In this document: one piece after another, positions 36,492 through 48,093 of the stretch | How positions within the stretch are numbered: the stretch's first letter is position 1 | Layout: every line of letters starts with the position of its first letter | DNA from: Quillaja saponaria | Lineage: Eukaryota; Streptophyta; Magnoliopsida; Fabales; Quillajaceae | DNA: 64,000 nucleotides | Direction of reading: 5' to 3' | Assembly (NCBI GenBank): GCA_029379385.1 | Contig: CM055608.1 | Span: 17,916,350-17,980,349 of the forward strand | Notes under the pieces: generated by a model | What the model saw: the letters and a program-made list of their open reading frames with translations, nothing else | Databases searched by the model: none | What the model was told of the DNA's origin: nothing | Made by a program: the position numbers and the translations under genes

Positions 36492-36840
36492 AGAGTATAA
36501 GATTAACATTTTTCGTCGTGTTATTGATTTTGAATAAAATAATATAATCAAAATGTAGTTAATAGTATTAAACTCGAACATCTCTTGTAATTTAATTAAT
36601 AATGGAGGAACAACATTGAGACATGTCAGAATATTTAAAGGGAATAATTGGTGAGAAAATTATTTTTAGATAGAGTTGAAACCGAGGAAATACTAAAGCG
36701 TAAAAAATAAGTACTAATGTTTTGGTATTTTCCAGTTTTAGGGTCCTACAGTTGGAAAGTTGAGCACGAGTCCGCTGGATCAATACCTCAATTACACCCC
36801 CGCTCCTCTCAGACCTTCCACCGCTTTTTCCGCGGCCCAA

Positions 36841-38306
36841 ATTAAATTTAAAACGATAATGTTATGACAAAGTTACCCTTTTCCTTACTTTCCTTGAAAT
36901 CTCAAAAGTACCCCGATGTGCTTTCAGTTTCAGTGCCTTCTCTCTCTCACTCGTAGTAACACAGCTTTTTCTTATTTTTTGTTTTCTGAATTCTGATTGT
37001 CTCAGTCCTTTATGCACACACTCACCTCATTAACTCCGTCAATCATTTCCGCCGTCACCACAATTAAAATCCCAATACCGCTAAGACTTCTTACGGTTTC
37101 TTCGCCGTCCGGCCTTCTCAGTAAACGGTAACAGTCTCTAACTCGCAATTTCGAATACTGTCGCCCATAGAATACCTGAAGAAATTGAATCTAGTCACAC
37201 GGTAATTCGTTTAGTATCAGGGTTTGGATTTCGTTTTCAAATTTTTGAAACAAAATGGAAATTCAGTGACAAATTTAACGATTTTCGGGAACTATTTTAC
37301 TTTTCTATTTTCTAGTGGGGGCGTTAGCTTTATTGTGTACTGCTTCAGCATCTTTTGGTAGAAAGTAGTAATAGAATGAATTTTTTAACAGGATTTCTCT
37401 GATATGCATTTTCCGGAATTCTGTTTTTAAGCCAAGAAAGTTGAGGGAAAGGTGGGGGAGAAAGTTGAATTTAAACTAATTTTTATTCAAGAACACGAGA
37501 AATTATGTTAGACTAATTTTTTCTCGCATGCTTATTTATTCTTCTTGGTTTTTTGTTTTTTTTAAATTTTTTATTCAAGGTTTTTCCCAAAAAAAAAAAA
37601 TTAGAAAAAGAAAACCTACAATCTCTTATACGATAAATAAATAAATTTGGTATGGGTCAATTTGGATCCTTTTTTCTTTTAATTTGCGTTTCGGCTTCTT
37701 TGATTTGGTTGTTGACCCTATTCTGTACAGTCCAATTGTCCTCGTAATCGCTGGAATTTCTGGTGTTTTTTGTTCTTTATCATTGGCTTTTTCTGTTAGA
37801 CTGATTCTTCATACTGAAGCTAGGCACATGGGCTGGATATGCTGGAATAAGCCTGCTCCTATAATTATACTTGATGTGTATGTGTATTATATATTCTTTC
37901 TTTTTCCTTTTTTTTTATTTATTTCATTTTTTATTTTTTTATTGTAGTTGTGGTTTCCTCCAATTATAATAAAGTTTTGGCTCTTTGTACATATAGTTGT
38001 GTCATTGGTGAGAAAATTGTAATGGTGTTGCGTTGTGATTGCTTTCATATTTTACTCTTGATTCTAGGTTCACCGAGACCTCTTTCTTTCTTGAGCTTGG
38101 GGATTCACTTCCACGTGCTTGTAAATTGTTGTTTTGGCTCTTTGTACATATAGTTGTGTCATTGGTGAGAAAATTGTAATGATGTTGCGGTGTGATTTCT
38201 TTCATATTTTACTCTTGATTCTAGGTTCACCGAGACCTCTTTCTTTCTTGAGCTTGGGGATTCACTTCCATGTGCTTGTAAATTGTTGTGCGTGCGATCA
38301 ACAGAG
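36841..38306 (+). promoter_or_regulatory. 5' region of the coiled-coil gene: promoter, 5' UTR exon(s) and intron
   Basis: Sequence composition changes at about 36840 from AT-rich repeats to mixed DNA with a CT-rich stretch (36930-36955), common near plant transcription starts. A likely 5'-UTR donor is GTAATTCG at about 37201. Two alternative acceptors (AG at 38066-38067 and 38223-38224, both TTGATTCTAG) precede the ATG at 38307. Between them lies a 157-bp tandem duplication. The exact transcription start cannot be placed from sequence alone. Confidence 0.55.
37975..38288 (+). repeat. 157-bp tandem duplication across a 5'-UTR splice acceptor
   Basis: Units 37975-38131 and 38132-38288 differ at four positions by eye. 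Each contains the pyrimidine-rich TTTTACTCTTGATTCTAG acceptor. The second unit ends 18 bases before the start codon. Confidence 0.92.
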
Positions 38307-41300
38307 ATGAAGAAGCTATTCTTTTTCAGATCTTCTGCTTCTAGCAATGGAAACAATGTTTCTGTCCCTCCAACATCAACCAATAAGCAAATTTACTGGG
38401 AGAACTCATCTGAAATTGGGCATAATTCTCAGGCTGGTAGCAAAGATGAGATGAAATTTCGTAGCCCTAAGGGCTTGTTTTCAAAATCCAGGAAGCCAAT
38501 AGCTGATAGCCAGAGTTCCAGTACCTCTCAAGGTCTTAGAAGGAGCCGCTCATATACATCAGCAGCTTTTCTTGGTGTTGAGAATGGACAAAGAAATTGC
38601 AGTGATCAAAGTAAGGCACCTTGGGTGAAAGATCAAACTAGATCTCCTTCTAGTATCAGTAACAAGCCACATTGTCAGTTCGAGCAATCATCTCGGTCAG
38701 CCTTTACATCCTTTTTTTTTTTTTTTTTCTTTTTTCTTGTCGAATATGAATTCTTGACTTGAGCTCTTCCAAAATTCACCTCCGACCGTATGTATATGTC
38801 TATGTGAGCCTTTACATCACCTTTGTTCTTTCTCTTTTTTTCTGGAACATGAATTCTTGACCTGAATTCTCTCCAATATATATACTCATTTTGATCACCT
38901 CTGTATTTATGTGGCTCTGTGTGCCTAATTAGTTTGAGCATTCATCCCGGTTAGGCTTTAGATCACATTTTTGGAACTTGCTCTTTTTGGACTTCAATTT
39001 GTACATTATTTGAGTATGTAATTCACACTGTTAGTTTAAGTAGTAATCGTTGTAAGGCTTTAGATAACTTATGCTTCATAACATGAATCCTTGACTGAAG
39101 CTTTTCTAAGAAATTATATATAATTTTTTAATTTACTTTTCTCTTAAATTATATATCTATGCATGCCAGTTGTCGTACTCCAACTACCGAGAGACAGTAT
39201 AAGCCAAGTCTTATTGGAGATTCTTCTATTGAAAATGCACATGGAATAGGGAGATCGGGCTCTGCTTGTTCTTCAAGAACTCATCGTGATTTATCAGGAA
39301 ACTCTTCCACTTGTTCTAGCAATATCTCAAGTATGATTGTGGACCATTACATAGACGGAGAGCAGCAACTGGAAAAAGGCAGGCCAGGCAACTGTTCTAA
39401 GAGATATTATGCTGGAACTGAAAACTTTGGTATGAGGCTTCCACCAAAAGTACAGTACACAGCACCTAATTCACCAACAGATGTTGGAGTCAAAGATAAA
39501 CCAATGGCTCACTCCTTTAGAAAAGTTAAAGATAATCGCCCTCAAGTCTTGTCTAGAGATTGGACAGAAAATGGGTTCAGGCATGAATCTCCAAGGAGGC
39601 TTGCAAAGAATGTCATTGAGAGATTATCTGAGTCCTGTGCTTTCCCTAAATCTCATTCAGAGTATTTTGATCATGATAATCCTACGACAGTTGAAGATAT
39701 CTATAGTAGATCACTGAATGGATGTTTTGAATCAGATATTGGAGATGTTTCCCAGAAAAGCTACTCATTGGATGAACCATTTGAAATAACAAATGGATAT
39801 CCTGGTCTGGATCATTTAAGGTTCCAGACAGAAAATGTTTTCCGTGGGGGAAATTGTGATGGTTTAAGCTATGCTAAAATTGAAGAAAGTGTTGATGCAG
39901 AATTAGAAAGAAGGTCAAAGGAAGCAGCAGAGAGAATTATTCTTCTTTCTGCAGAACTTGAGCAAGAAAGCTTTCTTTGTGCTGGGTTTGATGTGCCAAC
40001 AATGATTCAGACAATTAGAAATTTAGTAAAGGAAAGGATAAGCATGGAACATGATGTTTCAGGCCTTCTGCAGGCTCGAATTGCTGAACGAGGATCTTTG
40101 AAGGAAGAGCTCAAATGTGCAAAGGCAGAATTTGAGTCCCGGACTAGAAGACTAGAAAAGGAGAAAAACGAGTTGCAGTCAGGATTGGAGAAGGAGTTGG
40201 ATAGAAGGTCAAGTGACTGGTCACTTAAACTTGAGAAATACCAGTTTGAAGAGCAAAGGCTTCGTGAAAGAGTTGGAGAGCCTGCAGAGCAGAATGTCTC
40301 ACTTCGAAGGGAAGTTTCTTCTTTTAATGAGAGGGAATCAGAAAGCAGAAGGATAATAATCTATTATGAGCAACAACTCAAGGAAACGATTGCAAAGACG
40401 AAGGAAGTAAGAGAGGAGAATCAAGATTTACACCAACATATCTCTGAAGTGCAAGAGAAATATACGGTGACAGAAGAACATCGAGATTGCTTCCAGAGAA
40501 ATTACGAAGAGAAGGAGACAGAGTGTAAAGAGTTGCACAAATCCATCTCAAGATTACTAAGGGCCTGCTGTGAGCAAGAGAAGACAATTAATGGGTTACG
40601 GGAAGGATTTAGTGAAGAACTCTGCAAAAATCCATCAGTAGAGAAGATTGATAAGTATGTGGTGAAATTACAAATGGAGCAAATGAGATTAACAGGAGTA
40701 GAACATACTTTGAGAAGGGAGTTGCACTCTTATAAAGTTGAACAAGATTCTCTTCGACATGAGAATATAAACTTACTGAACCAGTTAAAATATAATGGGA
40801 AAGATAGTGTTGCTGCAACTTTTAAACTAGATAAAGAATTGTGGACCCGTATCAGCTGTTTACAAAGTCAAGGGGTAACAATGCTTAATGAGCACCCAAT
40901 TGTGTTCTAAGCTAATGGAATTCATTAAAGGGAAAGCAGGGAAGCTTCTTCAGGATACCGAACAAAGTGCAGAAGTCATCAAGAATGTGTTAGATGGAGA
41001 ATATGCGATTGAAACTGACATGACAATTCAGGGTCTTAAGCGTGGAGTTGAGGGATTGGCAAGGAGTTTGCAGATGATGTCCTCTTTGTTGCACGAAAAG
41101 TCCAGTCTTCTGGGTTCTGAATTCCAATCACAATGTGTGGATGCAGATAAAATAGCGAAACTAAATGATCAAAGCTCTGAGGTAAGTTGCTGTTGCAAGT
41201 TGTTTCCTATAAATGGTATTTCAAGGAAATTCTTTCACTATATGTATATTATTGCCTTTTATATGGGATTTTTTTTCCAGTTGAATTGAACTATGCTTCC

Positions 41301-42579
41301 CTGGTTCTTCTTTTTGACTGATGTATGCAGCTCATAATTTTCCTTGCACAGGATAATATAAGAAATGAGTTTAAAGCAGAATGTTTGGTAACAAGTCTGT
41401 TAAGGGAGAAGCTTTACTCTAAAGATCTGGAATTTGAGCAGTTGCAAGCTGAACTTGCTACTGCAGTAAGAGGAAATGACATCCTCAGATGTGAGGTACA
41501 AAATACGCTAGACAATCTCTCATGCTTGACACACAAGTTGAAGGATCACAAACTTCAGGTTCATATTTGCTGTCACCTGTATTTTTGGAACTCAATATTT
41601 AAAATTTGCTAATGAATTTGATGCACTTTTGTTGATATGCACTTCAGGTTCAAATCTCTCTTGCTTTATTAGTAGGTTTAGATATTGCAGACGGTGTCTA
41701 GAATAGGGTAAAATAAAATGATGGATACAATCTATCATGCTTATGGTGCTTCCCGCTGCACAGGTGAGCAATGCATTAATTAAATCAGATTGGTTCTAAG
41801 GCAGGTTGATTGGTGAGACAAGAAAAGATAAGAGTACAAAGTGAACACAGATCTGAGTCCTAGATGGTTGGACCAGCAGAATAAAATTTGCAAGAGTTGA
41901 AAAACTAGCTATTATTGATCCAACAAGAATGCATTTGGATTCTCTCGTAAACTACTTGATGAGTAAAATGTGTCATGACTGATGCTCTACAAAAGATATT
42001 ACAAGTTCGTGCAGTTTATTCAGATAAACTGATTTAACCTGTTTGGTGTTTATATCATGTCATAATGCTGATGTATCTCAAGAAGTAAAATTTCAAGCAG
42101 AAGTAATAGGTATGTTTTGTTTCTAATGTGCATTTTGTACATTGGATCACCCTCTTAACGGGGTGTTCATCTTCCCTGTGTTTCTTCAGAAATTGTTTGT
42201 AGCCCTTAACTTTGCCTTGTCAATTTTTTTTAAAATTAGTTTCTCTTCCCATCATGAACAGATATTGGAGAAGGATGAGAACATAAATCGGCTAAAAAGT
42301 GATCTCCAGGAGTCAATAAAGGAATTAACAAACATGAGGGGGGTATTGCCAAAAGTATCCAATGAGAGACATCTAATGTGGGAGGAAGTGAAGCAATACA
42401 GAGAGAAGAACACGCAACTGAACTCAGAAGTTAATGCATTGGAGAAGAAGATAGATATCCTTGATGAAGATTTAGTTCTGAAGGAAGGTCAAATAACAAT
42501 TCTAAAAGATTCCCTTGGTAAAAAACCCGTTGACCTCCTTGCTAGTCCTGATTCTATGCATGAATTTCTGCTGGAGTGA
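38307..42579 (+). CDS. Large coiled-coil plant protein gene (four coding exons, apparent frameshift in exon 2)
   Basis: Exons: 38307-38695, 39170-41181, 41352-41558, 42262-42579. All introns are GT-AG and phases match (2, 0, 0). The N-terminus is MKKLFFFRSSASSNGN, followed by a Ser-rich basic region (FRSPKGLFSKSRKP, GLRRSRSYTSAAF). The C-terminal two thirds is long heptad coiled coil rich in Glu, Lys, Leu (from VDAELERRSKEAAERI on), ending DLLASPDSMHEFLLE. This layout fits a plant-specific coiled-coil family annotated as myosin-heavy-chain-like or DUF7653; I recall Arabidopsis AT2G39300/AT3G55060 as relatives, unverified. Function is not established. Read literally, exon 2 stops at 40910 (709 aa). 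A 2-bp loss near 40887-40893 explains this, since the following frame continues STQLCSKLMEFIKGKAGK; with one frame the product would be 975 aa. It could be an assembly error, an allele or a young pseudogene. Confidence 0.85.
38696..39169 (+). repeat. Intron 1 made of imperfect repeat units
   Basis: Units beginning near 38696, 38803, 38951 and 39053 share GCCTTTACATC / GGCTTTAGAT, a T-rich run and ATGAATTCTTGAC. The third unit also copies the exon-1 end (GAGCATTCATCCCGGTTAGG against GAGCAATCATCTCGGTCAGC), giving a second donor-like GT. Confidence 0.6.
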
Positions 42580-42714
42580 TTTGCAAGGAATTTTGTAGGT
42601 TGAATTAGATCATACTGTTCATAGTGCTATACTGATTGGATTGGTAGGGGTTGCTCTTCCTTTTGTATTCTTTTCCCCAAATATGTATAATCAGTATATA
42701 GAAAAATTCCATTA

Positions 42715-43870
42715 GAAATTTGGATTTTTTAAATGGCTTGAAAAGGCTTTTAGATTTTAGAAAAGAAATTGACCAGATTTTGAAAATCCTCAGTTTCTTA
42801 ATATTTTAGAATCTGCTTATCAAAACTTTTTCACTAAAGAAGGAAAGTATATTTATGCTATCCATCTTCCCGAATCTTTATGTGTCAAAAAAATCAAAGG
42901 GAGAAATCATAGCTAGTCCTTATTCTGCTTTACCAAAAGAGGCAATAAACATAACAGCCTTAGTGGAAATTTTCAACCAAAATAATTGTACAAATTTGTA
43001 TCTCCAATCCTTAGGAAAACAATCATATAGGATTAAAAACTTTCTTATATAAGAGAAGCTATCTTAACAAATCTTTTCCCAATCATCAGGATCTTCTTCT
43101 AATTCTCAAGTTGATCTAGTAATGATGAAACCACTTCTTGAAATTAATTTAAAATTCAAAAAAGAATCCAAAGTTAATGATAAAAACTTTGTTGATGAAT
43201 TAATAACAAGATTACAAACTTTAGATCTATCAAAAAGAAATCCACTAAAAGTGTGAATGTTCTTAGTAAAGAACAACAAATAGATTCTAGTTCCCCATTA
43301 GAAGTAAATAAACTTCATTGGAATAGAACAACACCCACAGCTCTCTGAAAAATGTATTACCCAAGACCATCTCCACTGGATTTGCAATATGAAGATAATG
43401 CTTTCAAGATAGATTTCAATTCGATGAAAAATCCATAGTTGAGAGACGGGTTAGTTGAATACTAAATCTTCCAAACTACTAAACACATGCTAATGTATGT
43501 TATAGCATGTAAATCTAATGGAAATCAGGATAGAGAAATAGCTTTAGCTATAATTAGTGATTTTACCTGGTCAATTGTTAAGCTGGTGGGATTTCCATTT
43601 GATTGAAATAGCAAAAAATCAAATATTAAATTCCATTAAACAAGAAAATGGAAAACGTAGTGCCTAATGTGGTTATTACTCTAATTTATACAATAATAAA
43701 CTATTTTATAGGTGCTAATATACTAAGATTAGATAGGTCACATGAGCAGTTAATAAATCTTAGAAATCCAGACTTATCTCATTTTCAATGGTAGAAAGAT
43801 ATTTCCTGTCTAGAATTTATCCGAGACCAAATAGTTTCTAGTGCAAATGTTCCGAATGGAATGTATAAGA
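42715..43870 (+). pseudogene. Endogenous pararetrovirus relic, capsid region (plus)
   Basis: The best frame (42855-43052 and upstream) contains TALVEIFNQNNCTNLYLQSL, followed by GKQSYRIK. Later decayed frames show a GQLLSWWDFHL block near 43570-43600 and an ILNSIKQENGK block near 43625. These fit the capsid part of the polyprotein of Caulimoviridae (dsDNA plant pararetroviruses). Stops and frameshifts are numerous, so it is a dead integrated copy. It begins about 140 bp after the coiled-coil gene's stop codon. Its end overlaps in viral coordinates with the start of the second relic (62780-62860). Genus not resolved. Confidence 0.72.
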
Positions 43871-43924
43871 AAGAAAGATGCATGTCTATTATCCTGGCGA
43901 TGAAGCACGTAAGTACCTTTACCC

Positions 43925-44245
43925 ATCTAGGTCTCCTCCACCCATCCGACTCCACTTTCTTAAGGTATAGTGAGCAAACTCTTTGACTCATGTATGTGAG
44001 AACACAAATTTTTTAGAACAAAAAATAGTTTATAAATAATAATTTATATTAATTTGAATAAATTGGTACAAATTCTATTTATATCCATCTAGGTCTCCAC
44101 CCATCCGACTCCACTTTCTTAAGGTATAGTGAGCAAACTCTTTGACTCATGTATGTGAGAACACAAATTTTTTAGAACAAAAAATAGTTTATAAATAATA
44201 ATTTATATTAATTTGAGTAAATTGGTACAAATTCTATTTATATCC
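43925..44245 (+). repeat. 159-bp tandem repeat, two copies
   Basis: Units start near 43925 and 44084 (CCATCTAGGTCTCC, then CCATCCGACTCCAC) and end in TGGTACAAATTCTATTTATA. They are nearly identical apart from a 3-bp difference near the start. They lie just behind the pararetrovirus relic. No coding potential of note. Confidence 0.85.
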
Positions 44246-45430
44246 TTGATACAATAAAAGAAAAAAAAATCCTCTGATTTAATTTGCTAAGGAAATTGTT
44301 CAATCCAGGACTTGACAGCTTGATCTTGGTTGAGATGATGGTGTGATTTCTGCAGGATCTAAGCTTGATTGTAGGGAAACTTAGAGGTTTTTGTAGATCC
44401 TTGAGCACTTTTGGTTGGCTGAAAGAATTGTAGGATCGAACGATTGTTAAAAGTTATGAACTTGGAAGTACAGAGAGTCTTTGTCTTTCTGCATCACTCT
44501 GGTACTTCAAATTATTATTATTTTTTTTCTATTCTACCAAAAATAATGAGAAAGCTCTCAATTTATAGAGTTTTTAGTGCCACATGAAGAAGACTTATTG
44601 GGTGACACGTGACATGGCTTTATTTAAGAATATTTGTTTTTTCTTTGTCATAATGGACATGTGCAGAATTTTATTGGCCATAGACTGTCTACATGTATGT
44701 AAAATATTTTAAACAGGTGACGTCTAGTGATTTGTTAATTTAACGCCATATATTATGTTTACATTGGCCATTATTATTGTACGAGAACTTTGGTGTGATG
44801 TATAGTGCCTTGTAATTTATTGCATTGATGTTATAAGTTTCACTTGACAATTTGTGATAGATGTAATTTTGTTTCTATCTACAAATGCCTCCTCAATTTT
44901 GCAAGGTATGAAATAAGTGGATAGTCTCAATTTTATTATTATTATTATTATTATTATTTCGAAGATTGGCCTCTCATGAGTGGAACCGGGTAGCTTAGTT
45001 CCCCCTTGGATGCCTTGGAACAGTCAACGTGTAGCCTAATGCACATAACTACATGGTCGTGCATAATACCATGTAAGGAAATGAGTCTAATTAGTAGATT
45101 TAATTTGTAAATTTAACCCATTGACTTTCTCTTGTTGGGAAATTAGACTTGATGCATCACATGCATATGTAACGAAATAATAAATTTTTAAAAAATTTGA
45201 CCAATAAGAGAATCAATAACTCATAAAATAATAAAAGTTTATGATTAATTACTAACTTTTAAAGTTTTTCATGACGCACCTAGTTTGATTATTGATTACC
45301 ACTCAAAATATATTATTTGAGTTTAAAATACTAATTTAGAATTTCGAAGTCATATGTATTTATTAATAAAACATAATATGAAAAATCAATTCAAAATTTT
45401 AAAATCAAATTTGTTTACATAAGAAAGTTC
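44246..45430. other. Unassigned DNA with a promoter-like block (minus) and (TTA)n
   Basis: No gene is supported. On the minus strand a TATAAATTGAGAGC box (complement near 44549-44566) lies downstream of CACGTGTCACC (near 44605) and TGACG-type sites (complement near 44717), a combination found in pararetrovirus and other strong plant promoters; this is inference only. A (TTA)n microsatellite occupies 44931-44958. 45000-45430 holds nothing recognised. Confidence 0.4.
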
Positions 45431-45558
45431 AAACACCAACAAACTATAGCTGGACTTTTCCTCCTTCATGAGGCCTCTTTTCCTCTCTAGTGAGGTTCTT
45501 TCTATGCTGATTCACACAAGTTTTGTTTCTTCATTTCTCTAGTGAGATTCTTGTTCTC

Positions 45559-46406
45559 ATGTCATCCAATCTTTTGGCTGCGGATGAGTTTCCTAAAGAA
45601 GATTTGCTAGTTCAATTTGATGATGCTGATATTGAAGATGGAGTGCAGGAATTCTCCAAAACCCCTTGGGGTAAGGTTATAACTGACATTCGTGGCTCTG
45701 GGAACTACAAGTAATGTCTTGCAGAATATTTGGAATATTCCTGAGGGGCTACGTATTGTGGAACTGGGAGATAACCACTTCCAATTTTTCTTTGATGATG
45801 ATGTAGATTGCTGGGTAGTCCTTAAAAGGAATCCTTGGCTGTTTAAAAACCAATTGTTGCTACTTACCAAATGGGACAAGGATATTGAGAAGATAAAGCA
45901 CAATTTTCAAAAAGCTCCCTTTTGGGTCCAACTTTGGGGGCTCCAACCTCATTGTTGTACAAAATAAAATAAAATTGGGAAAGAAGTTAGGGGATAATCT
46001 GGGGTCATTGTTGGAAGTTGAGATTTTCAGAGTTAAAGGAGATTAAAGCCGTATAATCAAATGCCTCATTGATTGGTAGCTGTTGGGGCTTTTAAGGAAA
46101 AGTTCAAAGTTAATATCCAGTGTGAGAAACTCCCCACATTTTGCTTTTTCTGTGGATTCAGGACATGATGAACGTGGATGTACTTTGAAGCTGAAAAGAG
46201 CAATAGCAAGTGGGGGCCCACTTCAATATGATAATTCTGTCTGTGCTTCTCAGTTTGGTTGGAAGATCACTACAGACAACGCAGTCTCTAAAACCACTGG
46301 TGTGGATAATCTGGTGGTTGACAAGTTGCTCAGGCAACCGGAGAATCTTGCTCAATTATTAAATCTATCCATGCAAGGACCTAAGAAAGATGACGTGTAT
46401 AGCTGA
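45559..46406 (+). pseudogene. LINE H ORF1, N-terminal part
   Basis: MSSNLLAADEFPKEDLLVQF opens the ORF. After a frameshift at about 45710 a DUF4283-like region follows (NHFQFFFDDDVDCWVVL, RNPWLFKNQLLLLTKW, FWVQLWGL). A degraded zinc knuckle appears as SGHDERGC near 46160. This is the nucleic-acid-binding protein of plant L1 elements. Confidence 0.8.
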
Positions 46407-46499
46407 AATTGGATCCCCCAATCCAGGAACGACTTGTGAATTGGGATCATAAAGTTTTCAAATTGTTGATAAGACTGGTTTAGAGTTGAAACAACAACT

Positions 46500-47165
46500 T
46501 TGATAAAAGTCCCTAACGGGTCATTGAATGTAGCGACTTCTCTGGAAGGGAAAGATAAGATTGATAATTTGAATGGAATTATGCCAAGTGATAGGAGTTC
46601 CATGTTGCATGGGACTGAGATGACAAATACGAGTTCTACCTTGCATGGGACTGATACACTCCATGTAGACTCCTATACCCATGCTGACTCTCACGCCCAT
46701 GCAGACCTTCACGCCCATTCTGACTCTCATGCCCATGCAGACTCCTACTTTATACAGGACTCTAACGTCCAACTATCAACTGAGGTACCAACCAAAGTCC
46801 ATTCACAGACACTGGAGGACAAGGCCACTAAAAGACAGTCCAAACGGAATTCTAAATTATTTGAGGGAAATTCACCAACTCACGTGATGGTTCCTTTGGA
46901 TCAATTTATTCATAACGATGTAAACCAAGCATCTTCATGTGACAATTTAGTTTCTAAGAAGAGGAAACCAAATAACCTTCCACCTGATCCCCCCTTGTTA
47001 AACGATGCTTGCTTTGTGGTTAGTTCGAACGACTTAAAGAACAATACTAAAATACCTACACTTAAACAATTGGCTAGGTGCAAAAATGCTAACATTGCAC
47101 CCCAGCCAAAAATCTCATCTTGCCTTTCATCTGGGAGTGAAGATGACCATTTTCATGACCATTAA
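46500..47165 (+). pseudogene. LINE H ORF1 C-terminal disordered region with His-rich repeats
   Basis: An uninterrupted 221-codon frame without a fold signature, rich in Ser, Asp, His and Asn. It carries four 18-bp repeats at 46668-46739 encoding DSHAHA-type units, and a shorter repeat around LHGT. A basic patch (KRQSKRNSK) and an acidic end (SGSEDDHFHDH) follow. Position between knuckle and endonuclease marks it as the ORF1 tail. It remains open despite decay elsewhere. Confidence 0.65.
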
Positions 47166-47619
47166 TGAAGATTCTATATTGGAAACGTGCAAGGTCTGGG
47201 GAATCCCCTCACGTTTCATCACCTGAAAGGGATCTTTCAATCCCATTCCCCGAATTTGGTTTGCTTGTCAGACACCAAAGCAGACCATCTTAGAGCAGAA
47301 CGCTTCCTTGATAGGTTTGGTCTTTCTCAATTCATTGTCCTTCCGTCTGAAGGAACTCTTGGGTGGCATCGTTTTAGCATGGAAGCAAGGCACTTTAGTG
47401 ATCTAGTTCAAGCTGACCGTTTCTTTATTCAGTGCAAGGTTATGGACCCAGCTAAAGCCTATTCCTGGACAACTTTTTGTATTTACCTCAGTTGTGATAA
47501 TACAGAGAGATCTCAACAGTTTGATACCCTTTTGCACTTAATCCAGTCTGTGGACTAAAGTATTTTCTGTGTGGCGCCTGTAATATTACTCTAAATTACA
47601 CTAAAAAGCAAGGGGGTGT

Positions 47620-48078
47620 TGTTAGAAATTTCATATGTGGGCTGCCATTAATTGTATGGTTTTGTTTTAATAATAAAACGGGCTTAAGGTTTGGTCCAAT
47701 TGAGACATGCTAGTAAAAGCCCATATAGTTTATGTGATCATTTGGGATAGGGCTTAAACACATTTCTTATCTGATTAGATGCGGATTGGCAGTAAGCGTA
47801 GGCTGAGTGACTTTAGGAGTCTTTAATGGGAGGACTCTTAGAGTTTTATCTGACATGAAATAGCTAGGTCCTCTCTCCTCTCTCTATATACTTGTCCCAT
47901 TGAAAGTTGCCACCAAGAAATACAGAGAGTACGGAGAGGAAGACCTGGCTGTGTGAAGCAATTACTAAGGCGTGCTTGACTGAGATTCCAGTTATCCGCT
48001 GCTATGGCTCAATCAAGTACGCAAACCTTATTATTAATGTGTCTAAATTCATGTTTGAGATCCTGTATATTTATTACA
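47620..48078 (+). repeat. Copia 5' LTR
   Basis: 459 bp, TGTTAGAAA to TTATTACA. A CTCTATATAC TATA-like box lies near 47882, conserved in the right LTR. It contains about 55 bp near the start that the right LTR lacks. Confidence 0.92.
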
Positions 48079-48080
48079 TG

Positions 48081-48093
48081 TGGTATCAGAGCC
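48081..48093 (+). other. Copia primer-binding site
   Basis: TGGTATCAGAGCC, complementary to the 3' end of plant initiator tRNA-Met, two bases after the LTR. Confidence 0.9.

Noticed and set aside
40378..40818. Minus-strand frames opposite the coiled-coil exon
   Set aside because: They are antisense shadows of a Glu/Lys-rich coding exon.
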